In this document: positions 6,559 to 13,436 of the stretch, one piece after another
Layout: every line of letters starts with the position of its first letter
How positions within the stretch are numbered: position 1 is the first letter of the stretch
DNA from: VGCC01 sp040381195
Lineage (GTDB): Bacteria; Actinomycetota; Actinomycetes; S36-B12
Direction of reading: 5' to 3'
DNA: 13,436 nucleotides
Assembly (NCBI GenBank): GCA_040381195.1
Contig: JBEIHR010000051.1
Coordinates: 1 to 13,436, forward strand
The notes under the pieces: generated by a model
Databases searched by the model: none
Told to the model about the DNA's origin: nothing
Seen by the model: only the letters and a program-made list of their open reading frames with translations
Made by a program: the position numbers and the translations under genes

Positions 6559-7685
6559 CCCGGCACCCTGCGGTCCTCGTCTTGGAGGATGGACGGATCT
6601 GGCGCGGCCACTCGTTCGGCGCGGTGGGGACAACCTTCGGCGAGGCCGTGTTCACCACCGGGATGAGCGGATATCAGGAAACACTCACCGACCCGTCCTA
6701 TCACCGACAAGTAGTGGTGATGACCGCTCCGCATATCGGGAATACCGGCGTCAACGACGAGGATTCCGAGTCAAGTCGCATCTGGGTGTCTGGCTACGTC
6801 GTGCGCGATCCCTCGCCGATCGTGTCGAACTGGCGGGCTCGGGGATCCCTCGAGGACGAGCTGCGCGCCCAGGGGATCGTGGGCATCTGCGACATCGACA
6901 CCCGCGCGCTGACGAGACATGTCCGCGATCGGGGTGCGATGCGGGTGGGGATCTTCAGTGGCGAGATCGGCCACACCGCGGATCTGATCGCCGCTGTGCA
7001 GGCGAGTCCGTCCATGGTCGGTGCGGACTTGACCGCCGATGTCACCACCCCGGAGTCCTACGTGGTCCCGGCCCTCGGGGAGAAACGTTTCCGCGTCGTG
7101 GCTGTGGACCTCGGCATCAAGTCGATGACGCCGCAGCGCATGGCCGAGCGGGGCATGGAGGTGCATGTGGTGCCCGCGGGCTGGACGTGGGAGCAGGTCC
7201 GCGCACTGGCACCCGACGGAGTCTTCTTCTCGAATGGCCCCGGCGACCCCGCCACCGCGCGCCACGCGGTGGAGCTCATGCGCGCAGCACTGGGTGCCGG
7301 GGTACCAGTGTTCGGCATCTGCTTCGGAAACCAGATCCTGGGACGCGCGCTGGGGCTGGGCACCTACAAGTTGCGATTCGGGCATCGCGGGATCAACCAG
7401 CCGGTGATGGACCGCACGACGGGCAAGGTCGAGATCACCGCGCACAACCACGGCTTCGCGGTCGACGCGCCCCGAGACGGGATATTCGACACCCCCTTCG
7501 GTCGTGCTCGGGTATCGCATGTCTGCCTCAATGACGACGTGGTCGAGGGTCTGGAATGCCTGGATGTCCCCGCATTCAGCGTGCAGTACCACCCGGAAGC
7601 CGCAGCGGGCCCGCATGATGCGGCGTATCTGTTCGATCGATTCGCCGATCTGATGTCTTCCCGGGGTGCGCATGCCCAGGCGTAG
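6555..7685 (+). CDS. carA: Carbamoyl-phosphate synthase small (glutaminase) subunit
   Basis: This 376-residue protein is the glutamine amidotransferase subunit of carbamoyl-phosphate synthase, which releases ammonia from glutamine and tunnels it to CarB. The N-terminal CPSase small-chain domain has FGEAVFTTGMSGYQETLTDPSY at 28-49. The class I glutaminase domain has FFSNGPGDP (224-232), the nucleophile C256 in FGICFGNQILGRALG, and the H346/E348 pair in SVQYHPEAAAGP. The triad is therefore intact. The nucleophile motif reads GICFGNQ instead of GICLGHQ, a form I associate with actinobacterial CarA. The start is a GTG at 6555 that overlaps the pyrC TGA (GTGA); its upstream ribosome site (GGGGTGG, 6544-6550) is weak, so translation probably depends on coupling to pyrC. 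Length is typical of the family. Confidence 0.97.
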   Translation: MTRHPAVLVLEDGRIWRGHSFGAVGTTFGEAVFTTGMSGYQETLTDPSYHRQVVVMTAPHIGNTGVNDEDSESSRIWVSGYVVRDPSPIVSNWRARGSLEDELRAQGIVGICDIDTRALTRHVRDRGAMRVGIFSGEIGHTADLIAAVQASPSMVGADLTADVTTPESYVVPALGEKRFRVVAVDLGIKSMTPQRMAERGMEVHVVPAGWTWEQVRALAPDGVFFSNGPGDPATARHAVELMRAALGAGVPVFGICFGNQILGRALGLGTYKLRFGHRGINQPVMDRTTGKVEITAHNHGFAVDAPRDGIFDTPFGRARVSHVCLNDDVVEGLECLDVPAFSVQYHPEAAAGPHDAAYLFDRFADLMSSRGAHAQA

Positions 7686-10600
7686 CGATATCCACACCGT
7701 GATGGTCATCGGGTCCGGACCGATCGTCATCGGTCAGGCGTGCGAGTTCGACTACTCCGGGACCCAGGCATGTCGTGTGCTCCGCGCGGAGGGATTGCGC
7801 GTCGTACTCGTGAATTCGAATCCCGCCACGATCATGACCGACCCTGAATTCGCGGACGCCACCTATGTCGAGCCGATCACGCCGGACTATGTCGAGCGCA
7901 TCATCGCCAAGGAGCGTCCCGATGCACTCCTTGCCACGCTCGGGGGTCAGACGGCGCTCAACACGGCGATGGCCCTCCATCGAGCGGGTGTCCTGGACCG
8001 CTATGGGGTCGAACTCATCGGGGCCGACGTCGAGGCGATCGAACGGGGTGAGAATCGTGAGCGCTTCAAGGAGATCGTGGAGCAGATCGGGGCGGAAAGT
8101 GCTCGGTCGGCGATCTGTCACTCGATGGCGGACTGTCTCGAGGCTGTGGCGGATCTCGGCTACCCCGTCGTCGTGCGACCCTCCTTCACCATGGGCGGTG
8201 CCGGTTCCGGTATCGCCTACGACGAGGCGGACCTGCATCGAATCGCTGGCGCTGGTCTCCAGGCCAGTCCGACGTCGGAGGTGCTGCTCGAGGAGTCGAT
8301 CATCGGCTGGAAGGAGTACGAACTCGAGTTGATGCGCGATCACCGTGACAACGTGGTGGTGATCTGCTCGATCGAGAATCTCGATCCCATGGGCGTGCAC
8401 ACCGGTGATTCGATCACGGTCGCGCCCGCATTGACCCTGACGGACCGCGAGTACCAACACATGCGCGATGTGGGTATCGCGATCATCCGCGCGGTCGGCG
8501 TCGACACCGGTGGCTGCAACATCCAATTCGCCATCAACCCGGACAACGGACGCATGATCGTCATTGAAATGAACCCGCGGGTATCGCGGTCCTCCGCCCT
8601 GGCGTCCAAGGCGACCGGCTTCCCGATCGCCAAGATCGCGGCACGTCTCGCCATCGGATATTCCCTCGACGAGATACCCAACGACATCACACAGAAGACG
8701 CCCGCCTCGTTCGAGCCCACTCTCGATTACATCGTCGTGAAAGTGCCGCGATTCGCCTTCGAGAAGTTCCCCGGTGCGGATACCACCCTCACGACGACGA
8801 TGAAGAGTGTCGGCGAGGCGATGGCGATCGGCCGCTCCTTCCCCGAGGCCCTGCAGAAGGCGCTGCGTTCCTTGGAGAGTCGCGGTGCCAGCTTCGCGTG
8901 GCCCCACTCGCGCGACGCTGTGGACGTAGGCGATCTCCTGACGCTTATGCGTCGCCCGCACGATGGGCGGCTATCCCTCGTCCAGCAGGCACTGTGGGCA
9001 GGTGCCGGAGTCGACGCCGTGCACGATGCGACCGGTATGGACCCCTGGTTCCTCGAGCAGGTCGTCCAGATCAACGACGAGGCGGACACCATCCGCGCGG
9101 CGGACAGTCTCGACGCTCAGGTGTTGCGGAACGCCAAGCGTCGCGGCTTCTCCGATGCTCAGATCGCCCAGCTGCGGGGTCTCAGTGAGCGCGAGGTTCG
9201 CGAGCTGCGCCACGCCCTCGGGGTTCGACCCGTGTACAAGACCGTCGATACCTGCGCCGCGGAGTTCGAGGCATTCACCCCGTACCACTACTCGTCCTAC
9301 GACGAGGAGAACGAAGCGATTCCATCCGATCGCCGCAAGGTGATCATCCTCGGATCGGGACCCAATCGCATCGGCCAGGGGATCGAGTTCGACTACTCCT
9401 GCGTCCACGCGGCGCTGACGCTGAAAGAGGCTGGCTTCGAGACCATCATGGTCAACTGCAATCCCGAGACCGTATCCACCGATTACGACACATCGGACCG
9501 CCTCTACTTCGAGCCACTCACACTCGAGGACGTCCTCGAGATCGTTCATCTGGAGGGCAGTGTCGGAGAGTTGGCCGGGGTGGTCGTGCAGTTGGGTGGT
9601 CAGACCCCGCTCGGTCTCGCGCAGGCACTCGAGGATGCCGGAGTCCCCATCGTCGGCACGCCACCACGGGCAATCCACCTCGCCGAGGAACGCGGTGCCT
9701 TCGGGGCCGTGCTCGCCGCTGCGGGTCTTCCCGCACCTGCGCACGGAACAGCACGCTCATTCGACGAGGCGCGCGCTATTGCCGAGCGTGTCGGCTACCC
9801 GGTGCTGGTGAGGCCCAGCTATGTCCTCGGTGGTCGTGGCATGGAGATCGTGTACGACGACGCCATGCTCGCTGACTACCTGGAACGGGCTACGACGGTG
9901 AATCCCGAGCACCCGGTGCTGGTCGACCGTTTCCTGGACGATGCCGTCGAGATCGATGTCGATGCGCTCTTCGACGGCACCGACATCTACATCGCCGGGA
10001 TCATGGAACACATCGAGGAAGCCGGGATTCATTCCGGGGACTCCGCCTGTGCACTGCCCGCCATCACCTTGACTGACGAGGACATCGAGCGCATTCGGAC
10101 ATCGACGCGAGCCATCGCCGAGGGTGTGGGTGTGCGCGGTCTGCTCAATGTGCAGTTCGCGCTCGCCGAGGGTGAGCTCTATGTGCTCGAGGCGAATCCG
10201 CGCGCCTCGCGCACGGTCCCCTTCGTGTCGAAAGCCACGGGGGTCCACGTGGCCAAGGCTGCGGCACGGATCATGCTGGGAACGAGCATCACCGAACTGC
10301 GGCGCAGTGGGCTCCTCCCCGCAACGGGTGATGGTTCGACATTGCCGAGTGGGGCACCGGTCGCGGTCAAGGAGGCGGTTCTTCCCTTTGGCAGGTTCCA
10401 CGGGGTCGACACCGTGCTCGGACCTGAGATGCGGTCGACCGGGGAGGTCATGGGGCTGGATGACACCTTCGGAGTCGCGTTCGCCAAGTCCCAGGAGGCC
10501 GCCTACAGCGGGGGTCTCCCCATGGCAGGGACCGTCTTCGTATCGCTCGCAGACCGAGACAAAGCACGTGGGGTCGCCTCGGTCCGTCGACTCTCCGATG

Positions 10601-10965
10601 CGGGGTTTCGAATCCTCGCGACGGACGGAACGGCCACGGCCCTCCGTGCGGTGGGTGTACCGGTGGACGTGGTCCGTAAGCAGCATGAGGGGCGTGGACC
10701 GCAGGGTGAACCCACGACGGTCGATGCGATCATGGCCGGTGATGTCGATCTGATCGTCAACACGCCCTACGGCGTCGGCCCACGCGTCGATGGTTACGAA
10801 ATCAGGACAGCCGCCGTGGTGAAGGGGATCGCATCCATCACCACGGTCCAAGGCCTCGCCGCAGCCGTCGCCGGAATCGAGTCGATGCGATCGGCCACCC
10901 CGGGAGTACGGTCCCTTCAGGAGCACGCCGCTGAGTTGGCGGCGCTCCGAGCGCGGGAGGGTTGA
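7672..10965 (+). CDS. carB: Carbamoyl-phosphate synthase large subunit
   Basis: This 1097-residue synthetase subunit uses two ATP, bicarbonate and CarA-derived ammonia to make carbamoyl phosphate for pyrimidines and arginine. The two homologous halves are clear. The first starts with VIGSGPIVIGQACEFDYSG near residue 13 and has its ATP-grasp region with RPSFTMGGAGSG. The second starts with VIILGSGPNRIGQGIEFDYS near 557 and has RPSYVLGGRGMEIVYDD. An oligomerisation domain lies between them. From about 954 there is an MGS-like allosteric domain. T984, T987, K1003, N1030 and T1031 correspond to the UMP-binding residues of the E. coli enzyme (974, 977, 993, 1015, 1016), so feedback inhibition by UMP is expected. 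I chose the ATG at 7672 over the in-frame GTG at 7666 because family members begin MPRR and GGGG lies 5 bases upstream. It overlaps carA by 14 bp. Confidence 0.97.
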   Translation: MPRRSDIHTVMVIGSGPIVIGQACEFDYSGTQACRVLRAEGLRVVLVNSNPATIMTDPEFADATYVEPITPDYVERIIAKERPDALLATLGGQTALNTAMALHRAGVLDRYGVELIGADVEAIERGENRERFKEIVEQIGAESARSAICHSMADCLEAVADLGYPVVVRPSFTMGGAGSGIAYDEADLHRIAGAGLQASPTSEVLLEESIIGWKEYELELMRDHRDNVVVICSIENLDPMGVHTGDSITVAPALTLTDREYQHMRDVGIAIIRAVGVDTGGCNIQFAINPDNGRMIVIEMNPRVSRSSALASKATGFPIAKIAARLAIGYSLDEIPNDITQKTPASFEPTLDYIVVKVPRFAFEKFPGADTTLTTTMKSVGEAMAIGRSFPEALQKALRSLESRGASFAWPHSRDAVDVGDLLTLMRRPHDGRLSLVQQALWAGAGVDAVHDATGMDPWFLEQVVQINDEADTIRAADSLDAQVLRNAKRRGFSDAQIAQLRGLSEREVRELRHALGVRPVYKTVDTCAAEFEAFTPYHYSSYDEENEAIPSDRRKVIILGSGPNRIGQGIEFDYSCVHAALTLKEAGFETIMVNCNPETVSTDYDTSDRLYFEPLTLEDVLEIVHLEGSVGELAGVVVQLGGQTPLGLAQALEDAGVPIVGTPPRAIHLAEERGAFGAVLAAAGLPAPAHGTARSFDEARAIAERVGYPVLVRPSYVLGGRGMEIVYDDAMLADYLERATTVNPEHPVLVDRFLDDAVEIDVDALFDGTDIYIAGIMEHIEEAGIHSGDSACALPAITLTDEDIERIRTSTRAIAEGVGVRGLLNVQFALAEGELYVLEANPRASRTVPFVSKATGVHVAKAAARIMLGTSITELRRSGLLPATGDGSTLPSGAPVAVKEAVLPFGRFHGVDTVLGPEMRSTGEVMGLDDTFGVAFAKSQEAAYSGGLPMAGTVFVSLADRDKARGVASVRRLSDAGFRILATDGTATALRAVGVPVDVVRKQHEGRGPQGEPTTVDAIMAGDVDLIVNTPYGVGPRVDGYEIRTAAVVKGIASITTVQGLAAAVAGIESMRSATPGVRSLQEHAAELAALRAREG

Positions 10966-11813
10966 TGCCGCACCAGATCGTGGGTGAGGTGCTCGACGTG
11001 CGTCGCGCGGGCTCCTACTTTGTGCTGTCCCTAACCGCGCCCGGAATCGCCGAGGATGCACGTCCCGGCCACTTCGTGACGCTCGCCATGGGTGGACTGG
11101 AATCGTCCATGCTCCTGCGGCGTGCCTTCGCGATCCACCAGGTCCAGTCGCGCGGCGTCTACGGCGGGACTCTGGAGATCGTGGTGTCCCCGCATGGCCT
11201 GGGGAGCAGATGGCTCACCGAACGCCGGAGACATGACCAACTCAGCATCGTGGGTCCGTTGGGCAAACCCTTCTCGATTCCCACGCGCCGGGTGTCCTGC
11301 GTTCTTGTCGGAGGTGGCTACGGGTCGGCGCCCCTGTTCATGCTCGCCGAACATTTGCGGGATCGGGGATGTCGAGTCGACGTCCTTGTTGGAGCCTCGA
11401 CCGAGGAGAAGCTGTTTGGCGTCTTGGATCTCAAGCGCCTCTCATCATCGATCACGGTCACCACGGAGGACGGCTCCTCGGGTGTGCGTGGACGAGTCAC
11501 CGATCAACTGGCCGATCTGATTGAGCGATCCGGCGCCGACATCGTGTACGCATGCGGGCCGATGGGGATGTTGAGCGCCATCTCCGCGATCACCGCCCAA
11601 CGCCGGGTTTTCACGCAATGTTCGGTCGAGGAATCGATGGCGTGCGGGATCGGCGTCTGCATGACCTGCGTGTTGCCGGTGATCGGTGATGACGGTGTCA
11701 CCCGCATGGTGCGGTCCTGCGTCGAAGGTCCGACCCTGCGCGGTGATCGAGTCCGGTGGGCAGATGTCGGAACCATCCCGGCCGACACATGGGGCGCGGC
11801 GGAGGCTCCATGA
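10965..11813 (+). CDS. pyrK: Dihydroorotate dehydrogenase electron transfer subunit (FAD, 2Fe-2S)
   Basis: This 282-residue protein belongs to the PyrK branch of the ferredoxin-NADP reductase superfamily. It carries electrons from the FMN of PyrD through a [2Fe-2S] cluster and FAD to NAD+. The N-terminal flavin domain contains ARPGHFVTL (32-40) and LLRRAFAIH (50-58). The nucleotide domain has VGGGYGSAPLFMLAEHL (115-131) and YACGPMGML (195-203). The cluster ligands are C227-x4-C232-x2-C235 followed by C252, as in PyrK. The flavin motif reads RRAFAI where Bacillus and Lactococcus enzymes have RRPISI. The ATG at 10965 shares its A with the carB TGA (TGATG). An in-frame TTG at 10962 is also possible but abuts the GGGAGGG ribosome site. 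Its pairing with a class 1B pyrD immediately downstream makes the assignment secure over other reductases. Confidence 0.93.
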   Translation: MPHQIVGEVLDVRRAGSYFVLSLTAPGIAEDARPGHFVTLAMGGLESSMLLRRAFAIHQVQSRGVYGGTLEIVVSPHGLGSRWLTERRRHDQLSIVGPLGKPFSIPTRRVSCVLVGGGYGSAPLFMLAEHLRDRGCRVDVLVGASTEEKLFGVLDLKRLSSSITVTTEDGSSGVRGRVTDQLADLIERSGADIVYACGPMGMLSAISAITAQRRVFTQCSVEESMACGIGVCMTCVLPVIGDDGVTRMVRSCVEGPTLRGDRVRWADVGTIPADTWGAAEAP

Positions 11814-12895
11814 CACGCGCGATCATCGGATACGGAGGGACGGGCCATGAACCGGCGGGAGCGCGCGCCGACATGACAACGGAACTTGCCGGGATTGAAC
11901 TCCCAAGCCCCATCCTCACCGCATCGGGCTGTGCCGCGTCGGGCAAGGAACTCGACGCCTATTTCGACATCACAGCGATCGGCGGGGTCATCACGAAGAG
12001 CATCATGCTCAAGCCGCGAGCGGGTCGCGCAACTCCCCGCATGGCGGAGACACCGAGCGGAATGCTCAACTCAATCGGATTGCAGGGTCCGGGCATCGAG
12101 GCGTTCATCGAGAACGATCTTTCCTGGTTGGAGGCCCGCGGCGCTCGCACCATCGTCTCCATCGCGGGTGAGACGGTCGACGAGTACGGCAAGCTCGCTC
12201 AGAAGCTCCGCAACGTCGGCGGCTTCGAGGCCCTCGAGGTCAATATCTCCTGTCCCAACGTCGCCGACCGTGGACTCGTGTTTGCCTGCAGTCCGGATTC
12301 CGCGGCTTCCGTGATCCAGGCTGTGCGACGCAACAGCGACGGACGAACCCCGATCTTCGCGAAGCTCTCCCCGGACGTGACGAGCATCGTGGAGATCGCG
12401 GACTCCGTCGTGCGTGCGGGTGCGGCGGGTGTGACCCTGATCAACACACTGCTGGGGATGGTGATCGATACGGCAACGATGCGCCCCACCCTTGCGGGTC
12501 TCACCGGCGGGCTCTCCGGGCCTGCAATCCGTCCGGTGGCCGTCCGTTGCGTCTTCCAGGTGCGGCAGGCCTTCCCGACACTGCCGATCATCGGGGCCGG
12601 CGGCGTGCGTACCGGAAACGATGCACTCGAGTTCCTTCTTGCGGGGGCGTCAGCGGTTTCGGTTGGCACCAGCATCTTCAACGACCCGTCGGCGCCGATG
12701 CGCATCCACGACGAACTCGCGCGGCTCGTCGCTGAGCGTGGCTTCGCACGGGTGATGGACGTGGTCGGCCATGCGCACCGCGAGCGCGACGCGATCGTCA
12801 CCGAAGCTCAAGCTGACGCGGACGAGATACCCACAGGCGCTCCCGCATCTGGACTCGACGACGATCTTGCCGCCTGGGACTTCATCCGGGAATGA
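11810..12895 (+). CDS. pyrD: Dihydroorotate dehydrogenase, class 1B catalytic subunit
   Basis: This is the cytoplasmic FMN subunit that oxidises dihydroorotate to orotate and hands electrons to PyrK. From the ATG at 11810 the protein is 361 residues. Motifs are PSPILTASGCAASGKE (32-47), TPSGMLNSIGLQGPG (81-95), EVNISCPNV with the catalytic cysteine C148, FAKLSPDV with K185, INTLLGM, GGLSGPAIRPVA (233-244) and IIGAGGVRTGNDALEFLLAGASAVSVGT (260-287). A cysteine base and a PyrK neighbour identify class 1B, as opposed to the membrane-linked class 2 enzyme of mycobacteria. There is no N-terminal membrane helix. The start is uncertain. ATG 11810 has GGAGG at 11801-11805 and the ATGA overlap with pyrK but adds a 21-residue extension of low similarity. 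ATG 11873 gives 340 residues and an N-terminus like that of other family members. Confidence 0.94.
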   Translation: MTRAIIGYGGTGHEPAGARADMTTELAGIELPSPILTASGCAASGKELDAYFDITAIGGVITKSIMLKPRAGRATPRMAETPSGMLNSIGLQGPGIEAFIENDLSWLEARGARTIVSIAGETVDEYGKLAQKLRNVGGFEALEVNISCPNVADRGLVFACSPDSAASVIQAVRRNSDGRTPIFAKLSPDVTSIVEIADSVVRAGAAGVTLINTLLGMVIDTATMRPTLAGLTGGLSGPAIRPVAVRCVFQVRQAFPTLPIIGAGGVRTGNDALEFLLAGASAVSVGTSIFNDPSAPMRIHDELARLVAERGFARVMDVVGHAHRERDAIVTEAQADADEIPTGAPASGLDDDLAAWDFIRE

Positions 12896-13436
12896 GTGTG
12901 CGAGCTCCCATCGCCGTCGCCCTCGACGCCCCCGATCTCGTCACCATGACGTCGTGGGCGGGTGCAGTCGGCCCACACGTGGACACGCTCAAGATCGGAC
13001 TCGAGGTGTTCTGTCGCGATGCGGCGGTCGCGGTGGAGCGTGCGCGAGGTGTGGCCCCCGAGTGTCGGATATTCCTCGACCTGAAGTTGCATGACATCCC
13101 CGCGACTGTCGCCGGCGCCGCGCGGGCGATCGCACCGCTGGCCCCGGATTTCCTCACCGTTCACGCCGGGGGAGGACCGGCAATGGTTGCCGCGGCGGTC
13201 GACGCGCTTCCGGGTACCCGGATAACGGCCGTGACGATCCTGACGAGCCTCAACGAGGCGGACCTGGCGACCATCGGAATAGCCGGACCCGCGGAGCGTG
13301 CCGCTGTTCGGCTCGCGCAGCTCGCAGTGGATGCGGGTGCCCGGGCGATCGTCTGTTCACCGCTCGAGGTGCGGGCTCTTCGCGAAGTCGTTGGCCCTGA
13401 GGTCACGGTGATCACCCCCGGTGTTCGTCCTGCCGG
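12892..13436 (+). CDS. pyrF: Orotidine 5'-phosphate decarboxylase, type 1 (3' end outside window)
   Basis: The frame runs open from the ATG at 12892 to the window end, giving 181 residues of a protein that is normally about 230-245. It catalyses the last step to UMP, decarboxylation of OMP. AVALDAPD at the N-terminus holds D12, and LKIGLEVF holds K34. The catalytic set D63-x-K65-x2-D68 lies in FLDLKLHDIPATV. TVHAGGG (89-95), VTILTSL (114-120) and ITPGVRPA at the cut end are the phosphate-binding and core strands. LDLKLHDIP and the short loops mark the type 1 (Bacillus, E. coli) subfamily, not the type 2 form found in Mycobacterium. The start overlaps the pyrD stop as ATGA and has only a weak ribosome site, so coupling to pyrD is likely. 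Confidence 0.95.
   Translation, partial: MSVRAPIAVALDAPDLVTMTSWAGAVGPHVDTLKIGLEVFCRDAAVAVERARGVAPECRIFLDLKLHDIPATVAGAARAIAPLAPDFLTVHAGGGPAMVAAAVDALPGTRITAVTILTSLNEADLATIGIAGPAERAAVRLAQLAVDAGARAIVCSPLEVRALREVVGPEVTVITPGVRPA

Noticed and set aside
6539..7534. A 331-codon + strand frame inside carA
   Set aside because: It is a +1 frame shadow of carA, Arg/Gly-rich, with no motif. The carA frame has every catalytic residue.
7576..11061. Two long open frames on the minus strand (about 460 and 430 codons) opposite carB
   Set aside because: They are antisense shadows of a high-G+C gene with strong codon bias. Their translations are rich in Arg, His, Asp and Gly with no recognisable domain, and the + strand frame is an unmistakable carB.
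1..13436. A previously undescribed multi-gene system, mobile element, RNA gene or CRISPR array
   Set aside because: Every reading frame with coding character is a recognised housekeeping gene, and the two gaps are 40 and 63 bp. No repeats, integrase or transposase motifs, tRNA-like folds or unexplained stretches over 300 bp were seen.

Overview
The window is a stretch of core metabolism from a high-G+C bacterium, most likely an actinobacterium. Third codon positions are strongly G/C, GTG starts occur, genes overlap tightly, -10-like TAGGCT elements are present, and CarA has the GICFGNQ form of its nucleophile motif that I associate with actinobacteria. I cannot name the genus. All genes lie on the + strand. 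There are only two gaps between genes: 40 bp before pyk and 63 bp before pyrR. I see no RNA gene, mobile element, CRISPR array or long repeat.

Region 1 (1-2260) is the 3' end of gltB and all of gltD, the large and small subunits of NADPH glutamate synthase, overlapping by 8 bp. Region 2 (2261-3734) is pyk, pyruvate kinase. Its short upstream region holds a near-perfect CRP/GlxR-type operator (TGTGA-N6-TCACT) overlapping the gltD stop codon. A TAGGCT element sits 6 bp before the ATG, which suggests a leaderless transcript.

Region 3 (3735-13436) is a pyrimidine (UMP) biosynthesis operon: pyrR-pyrB-pyrC-carA-carB-pyrK-pyrD-pyrF, with pyrF cut by the window end. It encodes every enzyme of de novo UMP synthesis except orotate phosphoribosyltransferase (PyrE), which may lie downstream or elsewhere. 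CarAB makes carbamoyl phosphate, PyrB carbamoyl aspartate and PyrC dihydroorotate. PyrD/PyrK oxidises dihydroorotate to orotate using NAD+, and PyrF decarboxylates OMP. Every junction in the operon overlaps (4, 4, 4, 14, 1, 4 and 4 bp with the starts chosen here), so the genes are probably translationally coupled. The leader before pyrR contains a hairpin matching the PyrR-binding loop, directly abutting the pyrR ribosome binding site. This predicts control by UMP-dependent translational repression, as known in mycobacteria. CarB also retains the residues of the UMP-binding allosteric domain, so the pathway appears regulated both in expression and in enzyme activity.

The gene content is conventional. 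The points worth a second look are regulatory (the PyrR loop with an alternative pairing over the start codon; the CRP-type site on a probable leaderless pyk promoter) and evolutionary (class 1B pyrK-pyrD and a type 1 pyrF giving a Bacillus-like gene order in an actinobacterial context). I found no previously undescribed multi-gene system.
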